A DNA stretch of 15,198 nucleotides from NCBI GenBank assembly GCA_027347125.1, contig DAIERC010000150.1, positions 1 through 15,198 on the forward strand, in the 5' to 3' direction. This DNA comes from Ignavibacteriales bacterium (GTDB lineage Bacteria; Bacteroidota; Ignavibacteria; Ignavibacteriales; Ignavibacteriaceae). The notes beneath the pieces were generated by a model that saw only the letters and a program-made list of their open reading frames with translations, did no database searches and was not told where the DNA came from. Shown here in pieces: positions 1-8,005 of this stretch; positions within the stretch are counted from its first letter, which is position 1; every line of letters starts with the position of its first letter. The position numbers and the translations under genes are program-made.

Positions 1-909
1 CTTGCCAAATTTTTTAATAAGGAAGCAGTACTTCTTTTCAGTACCGGGTATCAAACTGCCCAAGGAATAATTCCAACGCTTGTTCAGCGCGGAGATTATG
101 TAATTTCGGATAAAGATAATCATGCTTGCATTGTTGCAGGCAATTTAATGGCCAAAGGCGCAACCGCCGAGTTTGTTCGTTATAAACACAACGATATGGA
201 TGATCTTGAAAGAGTTGCTAAAAAACTTCCTGAAGACGCCGGAAAACTTATAGTTAGTGACGGCGTATTTAGCACCGGCGGCGAGATTGTAGATTTGCCA
301 AGGTTAAATAAAGTTGCTAAAGAAATTGGCGCAAGAATTCTTATCGATGATGCTCACTCTGTTGGCGTTATCGGCAAAGGCGGCAGAGGTACTGCAAGTG
401 AGTTCAATCTAGAAAATGATATTGATCTTACGATGGGTACTTTTAGCAAAACTTTTGCATCATTAGGCGGATTTGTTGCCGGTGAAGCAAAAGCAATAAA
501 TTACATAAAACATCACTCCCCTGCTTTAATATTCAGCGCTTCCCCAACACCAGCTTCAGTTGCAGCCGCAATTGCCGCATTAGAAATTCTTATTGACGAA
601 CCGGAACGCGTTACAAGATTAATAGCCAATGCCGAAAAAGTAAGAGCCAGCCTAAAAGAAGCCGGTTTTACAGTGCTAGACGGCCGTACGGCAATTGTTC
701 CTGTAATTGTTGGTAATGACGAATTAGCCTTTAAAATGTGGCGCATGCTTTATGACGAAGGAGTTTTCGTAAACGTATTCATTTCACCGGGCGTGCCGCA
801 AGGCAGACAAATGATGCGTACAAGCTATATGGCAACCCATGAAGAAGAACATTTGGATGCTATTATAAATATTTTTAAGAAAACGGGGAAAAAGTTAGGA
901 CTAATTTAA
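1..909 (+). CDS. spt: Serine palmitoyltransferase-like alpha-oxoamine synthase (5' end outside window)
   Basis: The frame is open from base 1, so the start lies upstream; 302 residues are visible and the ATG at 148 is internal. This is a fold-type I PLP enzyme of the alpha-oxoamine synthase family, which condenses an amino acid with an acyl-CoA and releases CO2. Visible landmarks are NHACI (start of the PLP site), SDGVFSTGGEI, the cofactor-binding IDDAHSVGVIG, and MGTFSKTFASLGGF, whose Lys (bases 448–450) should form the Schiff base. The text around KHNDMDDLE, INYIKHHSPALIFSAS and GVFVNVFISPGVP fits serine palmitoyltransferases better than BioF or Kbl, so the likely reaction is serine plus palmitoyl-CoA to 3-ketosphinganine in the cytoplasm. 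The downstream acyltransferase supports a sphingolipid role. Substrate choice cannot be proven by eye; Kbl/BioF-like activity remains possible. Confidence 0.8.
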   Translation, partial: LAKFFNKEAVLLFSTGYQTAQGIIPTLVQRGDYVISDKDNHACIVAGNLMAKGATAEFVRYKHNDMDDLERVAKKLPEDAGKLIVSDGVFSTGGEIVDLPRLNKVAKEIGARILIDDAHSVGVIGKGGRGTASEFNLENDIDLTMGTFSKTFASLGGFVAGEAKAINYIKHHSPALIFSASPTPASVAAAIAALEILIDEPERVTRLIANAEKVRASLKEAGFTVLDGRTAIVPVIVGNDELAFKMWRMLYDEGVFVNVFISPGVPQGRQMMRTSYMATHEEEHLDAIINIFKKTGKKLGLI

Positions 910-934
910 TTTGTTACACATTTTAAAACTACAG

Positions 935-970
935 AAGCATATCATTCGTTCGGGTGATATGCTTTTATTT
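935..970 (+). terminator. Terminator-like hairpin between the synthase and acyltransferase genes
   Basis: Perfect 10-bp stem, AAGCATATCA (935–944) against TGATATGCTT (955–964), with a 10-nt loop and a T-rich tail to about 970. It starts 26 nt after the stop codon of the synthase and ends just before the Shine-Dalgarno of the next gene. The stem is AT-rich, so it may be a weak terminator, an attenuator or a processing/stability hairpin. Confidence 0.6.
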
Positions 971-971
971 T

Positions 972-981
972 AAAGAGGTGG
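972..981 (+). promoter_or_regulatory. Ribosome binding site fixing the acyltransferase start at 987
   Basis: AAAGAGGTGG lies 5 nt before ATG 987. It decides the start in favour of 987 over an in-frame GTG at 954, which sits inside the upstream hairpin and would add 11 residues. Confidence 0.7.
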
Positions 982-986
982 TTAGA

Positions 987-2108
987 ATGAGTGATATAAA
1001 AATTTCGAAAGTCGAATCCCCCAAGGATCTAATGAGATTTATCAAGTTCCAGTGGAAAATTTATCAGGACGATAAATTCTGGGTTCCCCCATTAATAATG
1101 GACAGAAAGAAAATTTTAAATAAGCAGAAAAATCCCTTCTTCAAACATGCTGAAGCGGAATATTTTTTAGCGGAAAGAAACGGCGAACTTGTAGGCAGAG
1201 TTGCCGCAATAAAAAATGATTTGCATAATAAAACCCATAATGATAAAGTCGGGTTTTTCGGTTTCTTTGAATGCATAAACGACCAACAGGTAGCTAACGC
1301 TCTTTTAGATACGGCAAAAGATTGGCTGAAAAGCAAAGGCCTTAATGAAATGCGCGGCCCTGCAAATCCTTCTAGTAATGATGAGTGGGGAATGCTCCTC
1401 GAAGGCTTTGATGATGAACCGAGAATTTTGATGACTTATAATCCGCGTTATTATCTTACACTTTGCGATAATTACGGCTTAAAAAAAATAAAAGATTTGT
1501 ACGCTTATAAAATTGAGCAGCAAAAAGTTTTAGGTTCCGATAAAATTAGAAGGGTTGCCGAAATTGCTAAACATCGTTACTGCTTAAAAATTTCCCAGCT
1601 AAATATGAAGGAGTTTAATACCGAAGTTGAAAAAGTAAAGCTTGTTTATAATAAAGCCTGGGCACCTAACTGGGGCTTTGTTCCAATGACTGACGATGAG
1701 CTGGATGCTATGGCCAAAGATTTGAAACCTCTTGTAGAGCCGTCTCTGGTTTTGTTCGGCGAAATAAACGGGGAACTCGTAGGCTTTGCACTTGTAATGC
1801 TTGATTACAATTATATTTTCAAAAAGCTTAACGGCAAATTGTTCCCGTTTGGATTTCTTAAACTTTATACCGATAAGAAAAAAATTCCGTGGTCGCGAAT
1901 TATAACTTTGGGTCTTATTCCCGAATACCAGAAAAAAGGATTGGACGCCGCCTTTTACTGGGAAATTGTAAACCGGGCAAAAAACCTTGGGGTTGGTCTT
2001 GGCGAAGCAAGCTGGATACTTGAAGACAACGATATGATGAACAGAGGCGCTAATACCATGGGCGGAACTCTTTACAAAAAGTATAGAATCTACGGTATGA
2101 ATATTTAG
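987..2108 (+). CDS. YghO-like tandem GNAT acyltransferase, candidate bacterial ceramide synthase
   Basis: 373 residues with no signal peptide or membrane span, so probably cytoplasmic. The protein seems to contain two GNAT-like units. The first has the strand ELVGRVAAI near residue 67 and the family-typical GPANPSSNDEWGMLLEGFDD at 124–143 (YghO-like proteins have a GPFNLSINQE-type sequence here). The second has ELVGFALVML near 263 and an acetyl-CoA-loop-like LGLIPEYQKKGLDAAF at 308–323. The start is ATG 987, chosen from its strong Shine-Dalgarno. It sits 77 bases after a serine palmitoyltransferase-like gene on the same strand. From memory, the Caulobacter ceramide synthase bCerS belongs to this acyltransferase type, so transfer of a fatty acyl group to the amine of a sphingoid base is the best guess. 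The family call is firm; the substrate is inferred from the neighbour. Confidence 0.72.
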   Translation: MSDIKISKVESPKDLMRFIKFQWKIYQDDKFWVPPLIMDRKKILNKQKNPFFKHAEAEYFLAERNGELVGRVAAIKNDLHNKTHNDKVGFFGFFECINDQQVANALLDTAKDWLKSKGLNEMRGPANPSSNDEWGMLLEGFDDEPRILMTYNPRYYLTLCDNYGLKKIKDLYAYKIEQQKVLGSDKIRRVAEIAKHRYCLKISQLNMKEFNTEVEKVKLVYNKAWAPNWGFVPMTDDELDAMAKDLKPLVEPSLVLFGEINGELVGFALVMLDYNYIFKKLNGKLFPFGFLKLYTDKKKIPWSRIITLGLIPEYQKKGLDAAFYWEIVNRAKNLGVGLGEASWILEDNDMMNRGANTMGGTLYKKYRIYGMNI

Positions 2109-2118
2109 TGTTTTTACG

Positions 2119-2147
2119 GAGACAGGCTGTTCGCCTGTCTCTTTTTT
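2119..2147 (+). terminator. Rho-independent terminator after the acyltransferase
   Basis: GAGACAGGC (2119–2127) pairs perfectly with GCCTGTCTC (2133–2141) around a 5-nt loop and is followed by six T residues (2142–2147). It starts 10 bases after the stop codon at 2106–2108 and is the clearest plus-strand terminator in the window. Confidence 0.9.
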
Positions 2148-2183
2148 ATCTTATCCAACCATAACAAGTTTAAGGGAGCTTTT

Positions 2184-4196
2184 ATGAAAAGTCTCATTAG
2201 ACTCTTACTTATTGTCCTTTTCCTTTCAGATATTTCTTTTCCTCAGTACACAGTTAAAGATATGCACTTAGCACAAACAACTTACTTAAGAAATTTTGAT
2301 GCCGGCATTATATCGGGATATTTAGAATCTAACAAGGCTGAAGAGGTAAACGCTGCTTTATTAAGCGTAGCGCAAAGCTCGGATACATCATTTGCGGAAT
2401 CTGTAATTAAATTAGATTTTAAAAAACATTTCAGGTTGATGTGCTTTGCATTGGGCGAACTAGGGCCGTGCAAATTATCATCCGAATTTCTTTACTCGAA
2501 GTTTGAAACAAACAGAAATGATTCCATAATTTCTCATTCCATTTTAGACGCGCTCGGTAAAACAGGGGATGAAAAATATTATAACAATATTACCGGTAAT
2601 TATTTCACATCCAGGATGGAAAGATATAACGGCATATCTATTGCACTATATAATTTTTTTTCAAGAGGAATCGGAAATAAAGCAATTTCGGATAAAATAT
2701 TACTAAACGAAATAAACAACTTCAGGAATAACCCGAAGAGATATTTTGAGGCCGCATTCGCTTTATATAGAATCGGCGTACCAAAACAAAAAGCATCTGT
2801 TGTAACCGAAGAATTACAAAAATTATTTTTTAACAATTCGATACATAAACTGCATAGCTTTCTAAGCCCGGCAGCCGCCTATTTGTTGGCTGCGCTCCGC
2901 ATGGAAAAATTCTTTCCCTTCGATCATAAATTATTTCATGATATTATTAGCAGTAACAAATACGATATAAAAATAGAAGCTGCAAAATCAATTTGTTATT
3001 TCAATTTTAGCAATAAGAATGAACTGCTTGATTATCTTTCGCTTTTGGATGATTCAAATTCGAATGTAGCCACAGAATTAGCGGCTTCATTAAAGCATTT
3101 AACGCTAAACAAAAGTTTATCGTCTTTTCTTAATGGTTTTATTTTAAAAGCTATAAACAATTCGAAATACGATAGCTCAATAAAGGGAGAGTTGTTCTTA
3201 AGTTATTTGCAATTATTTAACCCAGCTTTTAAAGAAGCGGAAAATAAATTTGCGGGTCAAATATCTAAAGAATATTTTTACCGCGCCACAGTGCTTTACA
3301 AAAATTCCACGGAAGCTCTAAACTATTTACTAAATAACTTTGATAATACCGGGACAAAAGAACAAGTAAATATTCTCACTTCGCTTTTGGAATTTCAACC
3401 CGGTCATGAATCGAACAATAAACTTACCGGGATAATTAATAAAACTTTATCATCGGATAAATCGGCGTTAATTTCAATTTCGGCAGAAGGAATCGATTCG
3501 TCATTTATAAGCAACAATAAAATTACATTGGAAGAAATTATAACTCTTCAAACAAAAAAATATCTAAATAATCCGGATTTTTACGAGAGTTTGATTTCTC
3601 TTGCAAACCTTTCCGGTAAGTTGGATACAAATTTTTATCAGCAAATAATATTATCACTTCATAAATCGGAATTATACCCGGTTAAAAAATTTGCTTTCGT
3701 ACAACTACATCTGCCGTTGAGAACTTTGAAAAAGACAGACGGACAATTTAGTAAATTTTGGAAGCTTGCATTTAGGTATAAAGGAGCCGTAATCGAAACG
3801 TCAAAAGGAAATGTTAGAATTGAATTTCTTCCGCAATATGCTCCTGTTTCAGTCGGCAATTTCTGCTTGCTTGCCAAGAATAAATTTTTTAACAACAACT
3901 CATTTCACCGGGTTGTTCCAGGATTTGTAATACAGGGCGGCGACCCTACCGAAACCGGTTGGGGCGGCCCGGGTTACGATATTGTTTCCGAGTTTTCTCC
4001 TTTGGAATACGACGCCGGTATGGTTGGAATGGCAAGCGCAGGTAAAGACACCGAAGGCTCTCAATGGTTCATTACTACCGGCGCATTTCCACATTTAAAC
4101 GGAAGGTACACCATCTTTGCAAAAGTTACATCAGGGCAAAATATAGTTAACCAAACTGAACAGGATGATAAGATTATAAAAATAAAACTTTTTTAA
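2184..4196 (+). CDS. Secreted HEAT-like repeat protein with C-terminal cyclophilin-type peptidyl-prolyl isomerase
   Basis: 670 residues. ATG 2184 follows the Shine-Dalgarno AAGGGAG. Residues 1–20 form a signal peptide (Lys/Arg, hydrophobic core, ending near SFPQ), so the protein acts in the periplasm or envelope. Residues ~35–500 are helical and look like degenerate HEAT repeats, for example LMCFALGELGP and ISHSILDALGKTGDEKYY. Residues ~534–670 are a cyclophilin domain: AVIETSKGNVRIEF, the catalytic FHRVVPGFVIQGGDP (Phe574, Arg576, Phe581, Gln584, equivalent to CypA Arg55, Phe60, Gln63), GSQWFITT and HLNGRYTIFAKV. The catalytic core looks intact, so cis-trans isomerisation of X-Pro bonds in exported proteins is expected, with the helical part as a possible client platform. 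The C-terminal codons overlap the stop of the opposing DUF4835 gene by 4 nt. Function beyond the isomerase domain is unknown. Confidence 0.87.
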   Translation: MKSLIRLLLIVLFLSDISFPQYTVKDMHLAQTTYLRNFDAGIISGYLESNKAEEVNAALLSVAQSSDTSFAESVIKLDFKKHFRLMCFALGELGPCKLSSEFLYSKFETNRNDSIISHSILDALGKTGDEKYYNNITGNYFTSRMERYNGISIALYNFFSRGIGNKAISDKILLNEINNFRNNPKRYFEAAFALYRIGVPKQKASVVTEELQKLFFNNSIHKLHSFLSPAAAYLLAALRMEKFFPFDHKLFHDIISSNKYDIKIEAAKSICYFNFSNKNELLDYLSLLDDSNSNVATELAASLKHLTLNKSLSSFLNGFILKAINNSKYDSSIKGELFLSYLQLFNPAFKEAENKFAGQISKEYFYRATVLYKNSTEALNYLLNNFDNTGTKEQVNILTSLLEFQPGHESNNKLTGIINKTLSSDKSALISISAEGIDSSFISNNKITLEEIITLQTKKYLNNPDFYESLISLANLSGKLDTNFYQQIILSLHKSELYPVKKFAFVQLHLPLRTLKKTDGQFSKFWKLAFRYKGAVIETSKGNVRIEFLPQYAPVSVGNFCLLAKNKFFNNNSFHRVVPGFVIQGGDPTETGWGGPGYDIVSEFSPLEYDAGMVGMASAGKDTEGSQWFITTGAFPHLNGRYTIFAKVTSGQNIVNQTEQDDKIIKIKLF

Positions 4197-5071
4197 CCGG
4201 TTATTGCCGCATCGTATTTAGCGGTATGCGAAGGATCTATCTTCTTTAAAATGTTGAATATGTTTTTGTCCTGATAGTCTTTTAAGTATTCAACTATTTC
4301 GCCGCTTTTAGCGTCAAAAAAAGTTTTCAATAACGGACTGCTGAAATCAACTTTATCTTTTAGAGCCTGCAAAGTTTTTATAAGGTAAACAATTTTCTCT
4401 TCGCCGATTGTTTTATTCTTAGTAAAGATATCTATTCCGTAGTAATATTGATAAAAAGCTTCTCTAAACGGTCTGTATTTATCATTTAATAAATCTTCAA
4501 CCAAACCAATGCGGCTGTATGTTCCGCTGCTTCTAACCCATCCTTTTGAAAATCTGCTGGCCGTGCCTAGATTCGAAATATTAATTGCTTTGTTAAAATA
4601 AGGTGTTCCGCCAAATTCCTGCCACGAATCATAGTCAAATCCGATAATCATATAAGCGTAGTAATCTAAGAAGCTCGCAACCGGGTCGTAAACTGCTTGA
4701 TGCGCAAGCAAAGCCTGGCCCTTTTGATATGTAAACGCCCACATAGGATCGTTAATACTAAGCATTAACGAGTTTTTTGTTGATTTATAAATTGGCCTTA
4801 GGCTGGTTACTACAACCTGCGCAGTATAACTTCCGTTATCTGTAGCCGTGAGTATAAAAATATTTAAGCTGCAAGTAATCTTATCGCCCCCCCAATCATC
4901 CGTAGTAAATCGGGTCTTATTCATATAATCCGAAAGATTTTGTTGAAAGTCCGAAAGCAAATCCCGGTTGGCATTTGAAATATTATCCATATTAATCGAT
5001 ACTGTACAATTTAATTCTTGAGCAAAACTTGAGATGCTAAAGATTATGAGGAAGAAAAACATGTATTTCAT
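4193..5071 (-). CDS. Secreted DUF4835 family protein (PorD-like)
   Basis: 292 residues. The N-terminus is a signal peptide, hydrophobic from residue 3 and ending SSFAQ, followed directly by ELNCTVSINMDNI, the usual beginning of mature DUF4835 proteins. Other family features are the SLRPIYKS segment near 90, NDPMWAFTY, and FLDYYAYMIIGFDYDSW followed by GGTPYFNKA. DUF4835 is widespread in Bacteroidota; from memory some annotations link it to type IX secretion as PorD, and a biochemical role is not established. The usual CoaBC and RecN neighbours are not seen here. It is convergent with the cyclophilin gene and divergent from the barrel gene at 5157. The ATG lacks a strong Shine-Dalgarno; a second ATG three codons in is also possible. 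Confidence 0.78.
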   Translation of the reverse strand: MKYMFFFLIIFSISSFAQELNCTVSINMDNISNANRDLLSDFQQNLSDYMNKTRFTTDDWGGDKITCSLNIFILTATDNGSYTAQVVVTSLRPIYKSTKNSLMLSINDPMWAFTYQKGQALLAHQAVYDPVASFLDYYAYMIIGFDYDSWQEFGGTPYFNKAINISNLGTASRFSKGWVRSSGTYSRIGLVEDLLNDKYRPFREAFYQYYYGIDIFTKNKTIGEEKIVYLIKTLQALKDKVDFSSPLLKTFFDAKSGEIVEYLKDYQDKNIFNILKKIDPSHTAKYDAAITG

Positions 5072-5097
5072 AAATTTACCTAAAATGGATTTTAAAG

Positions 5098-5126
5098 TTG
5101 ATTTAATATATAAATTTCAATATAAT
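5098..5126 (+). promoter_or_regulatory. Promoter-like -35/-10 pair for the barrel operon
   Basis: TTGATT (5098–5103), a 17-bp spacer and a perfect TATAAT (5121–5126), about 30 bp before the TTG start at 5157. The match is to the general sigma-70 consensus, not the Bacteroidota TAnnTTTG type. In AT-rich DNA chance matches are common. Confidence 0.45.
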
Positions 5127-5133
5127 CTAACAA
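5105..5133 (-). promoter_or_regulatory. Promoter-like -35/-10 pair for the DUF4835 gene
   Basis: On the minus strand, TTGTTA (5128–5133), a 17-bp spacer and TATATT (5105–5110), upstream of the ATG ending at 5071. It overlaps the opposing plus-strand promoter-like sequence almost completely. Confidence 0.35.
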
Positions 5134-5156
5134 GAAACTAAATAATATCTTTACAA

Positions 5157-5963
5157 TTGAAGTTAACTGCACTAATAACAATGTATTTGTTATTAAGCCG
5201 ATTGTTGTACTGTCAATTCGATCCGGGGGCTAAACAAATTTCACTTTCGCATTCTGATGTTGCCTATAACGATGATGTGTTTTCGCTTTTTAATAACGTA
5301 TCGTGCTTGCAGCAATTAAAATGCAGAGAGATCGGTATATATTATTCCCCTTCTCCTTTCGGGCTGAAGGAATTATCCAATGCATTCATAGCTTACGTTG
5401 AACCTTTCTCATTCGGTAATATTGCAATAGGCGGAATGGATTATGGTTTTGAACTTTACCGGGAATACAAATTAGTAATCGGGCTTTCCAAAAATTTATA
5501 CGATGGGCTGGCTGCCGGTGTGGCGCTAAATTATCATTCCGTTAAAATAAAAAATTACGGTAGCGATTTTGCTTTTTATGCCGACTTGGGATTAAGCTTA
5601 AAGATTTTTAATGAACTGTTTTGGGGATTTTCAATTAAGAATATTAACAGGGCAACTTTCGGTAAGGAAAAGGATCAAATTCCGACCTTCTTACTTACAG
5701 GTATAAGCTATCTTCCGGTGAAAGATCTATCGCTTAACTGCGCTTTAGAAAAAGAAACCGAGAGGAAAGAAAATTTTTTATTCGGTGTAAACTATGATCT
5801 AATAGATTTTATATCCATCCGAACCGGGTTTTCTTCCGAGGTATCAAAATTTACCGCAGGCGTAGGGCTTCATTATTCCGTTTTTAATTTAGACTATGCT
5901 TTTATTTATCACAATGACCTTGGGCTAACACATCAAGCGGGAATAATAATTCGCTTTGAGTAA
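5157..5963 (+). CDS. Outer-membrane beta-barrel protein, PorV-like
   Basis: 268 residues from a TTG codon. An in-frame stop at 5139–5141 leaves no earlier ATG or GTG; the ATG at 5181 would cut the signal peptide short. Residues 1–19 form a signal peptide ending near LLYCQ. The mature part has SHSDVAYNDDVFSLFNNVSC, which resembles the start of PorV/UPF0164-type barrels (a small-residue turn, then a DD-F-aromatic/Asn motif). Alternating hydrophobic strands follow, such as GNIAIGGMDYGF, AAGVALNYHSVKI and FTAGVGLHYSVF, ending in GIIIRFE, a plausible terminal strand. It probably sits in the outer membrane, but no enzyme or substrate can be named. Only 35 bases separate it from the HhH-barrel gene, so the two are likely co-transcribed. 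Confidence 0.68.
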   Translation: MKLTALITMYLLLSRLLYCQFDPGAKQISLSHSDVAYNDDVFSLFNNVSCLQQLKCREIGIYYSPSPFGLKELSNAFIAYVEPFSFGNIAIGGMDYGFELYREYKLVIGLSKNLYDGLAAGVALNYHSVKIKNYGSDFAFYADLGLSLKIFNELFWGFSIKNINRATFGKEKDQIPTFLLTGISYLPVKDLSLNCALEKETERKENFLFGVNYDLIDFISIRTGFSSEVSKFTAGVGLHYSVFNLDYAFIYHNDLGLTHQAGIIIRFE

Positions 5964-5998
5964 ACATTTTTTCCTAATAATTATTCTGCGATTTTTAT

Positions 5999-7999
5999 AT
6001 GTTGAAATTATTCGCATACCAAAGTATGCTTTTTATTTTCTTTTTCTCTACCGAATGCGTTGCGCAGAGCGACTCAACGGAATCCACTTCGGACATAATT
6101 AATAATATTCTGGAAGAATCATCTGAAGATAACGAAGAAGATTCTGAACGTTATTATGAAGAGTTTGAATATTTAAAAAATAACCCGGTTAACCTTAATA
6201 CCGCTGATATTTTTGAACTTCAAAAAATTCCATACATCGATTTAAATAAAGCGAAACAGATTATTGACTACCGGGGGAAAAACAATAAAATTTTTTCCGT
6301 TAATGAATTACATATTCTTCAAGGATTCGACGAACAAATATTAGCAGCAATTTCACCCTTTGTTACTGTCGATGACAACCTTTCCAAATCCGAATCGGAA
6401 AATTCGTTTATAGATTTATTTGCGCCCGGAAGTTTCCAGCTAACCTTACGAAACCGATTGATAAATAACATCCAGGAAAAGCAGGGATTTAAGGATAATA
6501 AGTTTACCGGCACTCCGGTTAAGAATTACAACAGACTGCAAATAAAAAAAGGAAATACTTTAGGACTAAATTTACTAACCGAGAAAGATGAAGGTGAAAA
6601 ATACTTCAACGATTTTTATATTTTTAATTTTTGGATTAAAGATTATAAATTTATCAAATCGTTTGTTGTCGGCGATTATATTTTAGAATTCGGGCAAGGT
6701 CTTTCTTTGTGGGGCCCATATTCAAATTCAAAAGGAATTAATGCCATTACACCTGTTATAAAAAGAAGTAGTGGGATAAGAGCTTATGCAAGTTCAAGTG
6801 AAGCCGGATTTATGAGAGGAATTGCCACATCGTTTATAATTAATAATTTTGTCTTCTCTATATTTTATTCAAGAAATTACCTTGATGCGAATATAGATGA
6901 GTCAAACGATGTTATTACTTCATTTAAGATAGACGGTTATCATCGTACCGAAAGCGAATTGCTAAAAAAACGTAACTCCAGAGAAACAGCTTACGGTTTT
7001 ATAACCGAGTACTCAATCGACAACTTCTTGAAAACCGGAATAATATTCCACCAAACATCATTTAATCAACCTGTAAAAGAAATCTTTAACGCACCGGAAT
7101 TAATTTTTAACAGTTATTCTTTTTTTTATGATTTATTCTTGAATAAAATTGAGCTGACCGGCGAAGTTGCAGATGACGGGAAGAACTACTCGGTAATTAA
7201 TAATTTACAATATTTTGTTTCCAGGGGAATTACTTTTGTTACATCGTTTCGATACTATTCCCCCCTCTTTAATAATTTGCACGGAGCAGCATTCGGCAAC
7301 ACTAGAAATATTAATAATGAAATCGGTTTTTATACCGGTATGCGCTTTAATACAGGCTTAGGAAGAATTAATTTTTATTGTGATATTTTTAAAAAGCCAG
7401 GAGCGTCAATCAATAACTTGTTCCCATCCAAAGGGTGGGATTTGAATCTTGCCTGGCTTTCTAAAAATTTTTCGAACTCGAACATTCTTTTTAGATATAA
7501 TTATTTTTCCGGCGAAGAATCGATAAATTCCGGCAACACAACCGTTTCGTCATTCTTAGTCATGAACAAGATTAGACTGGAATATAAAAAGGAATTTGAG
7601 AGGCTGCTTCTTAAAAGCAGAGTGGAATACGTCAACTCGCTCATAAAATATTCAAACTTTAACGAAGACGGATTTATGTTTTTTCAGGAAATAAAATTTA
7701 TGCCGATTAAAATAGCGGAAATATATTTTAGAATAATTTCTTTCCGTATCAATTCATTTAATACCGCCATTTACGAATATGAGAATGATCTTGAAGGTGT
7801 ATTTAGAAGTGTTGCATTGTTTGGGGAAGGATTAAGATGGTATTTTATGGCAAAGTTTAACGTACTTGAAAATTTAATTATCTCGGCAAAATATGCCGAA
7901 ACTTATAAGCCGGGTGAGAAATTTTTAGGAAGCGGTTACTCGTTAATTGATGGGGATATGGATAATCAAATTAGTTTACAGGTAGATTGGCAATTATAA
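5999..7999 (+). CDS. Helix-hairpin-helix (ComEA-like) N-domain fused to a large outer-membrane beta-barrel
   Basis: 666 residues. Residues 1–23 are a signal peptide ending VAQ. An acidic Ser/Glu/Asp linker covers 24–55. Residues 64–124 form a tandem HhH domain of the ComEA/T2SK type: VNLNTADIFELQKIP, KAKQIIDYRGKNNKIFSVNE and LHILQGFDEQILAAISPFV. The usual GIG hairpins read YID and GFD, so DNA backbone binding is uncertain. From ~135 to 666 the sequence is rich in alternating Tyr/Phe strands and glycine turns and ends in QVDWQL, consistent with a barrel of many strands. This architecture is known in Bacteroidota without an assigned function; the periplasmic HhH could bind DNA or a protein partner. 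It follows the smaller barrel gene and ends 6 bases before the opposing cyclase gene. The ATG at 5999 has only a weak ribosome binding site. Confidence 0.75.
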   Translation: MLKLFAYQSMLFIFFFSTECVAQSDSTESTSDIINNILEESSEDNEEDSERYYEEFEYLKNNPVNLNTADIFELQKIPYIDLNKAKQIIDYRGKNNKIFSVNELHILQGFDEQILAAISPFVTVDDNLSKSESENSFIDLFAPGSFQLTLRNRLINNIQEKQGFKDNKFTGTPVKNYNRLQIKKGNTLGLNLLTEKDEGEKYFNDFYIFNFWIKDYKFIKSFVVGDYILEFGQGLSLWGPYSNSKGINAITPVIKRSSGIRAYASSSEAGFMRGIATSFIINNFVFSIFYSRNYLDANIDESNDVITSFKIDGYHRTESELLKKRNSRETAYGFITEYSIDNFLKTGIIFHQTSFNQPVKEIFNAPELIFNSYSFFYDLFLNKIELTGEVADDGKNYSVINNLQYFVSRGITFVTSFRYYSPLFNNLHGAAFGNTRNINNEIGFYTGMRFNTGLGRINFYCDIFKKPGASINNLFPSKGWDLNLAWLSKNFSNSNILFRYNYFSGEESINSGNTTVSSFLVMNKIRLEYKKEFERLLLKSRVEYVNSLIKYSNFNEDGFMFFQEIKFMPIKIAEIYFRIISFRINSFNTAIYEYENDLEGVFRSVALFGEGLRWYFMAKFNVLENLIISAKYAETYKPGEKFLGSGYSLIDGDMDNQISLQVDWQL

Positions 8000-8005
8000 A
8001 AAAAG

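Noticed and set aside
148..150. ATG taken as the start of the first gene
   Set aside because: The frame is open and recognisably homologous (FSTGYQTAQGI, NHACI) back to base 1, so this ATG is an internal Met.
954..986. Earlier in-frame GTG start for the acyltransferase
   Set aside because: It lies inside the hairpin, has no Shine-Dalgarno, and the added residues do not look like the family; ATG 987 has a strong Shine-Dalgarno.
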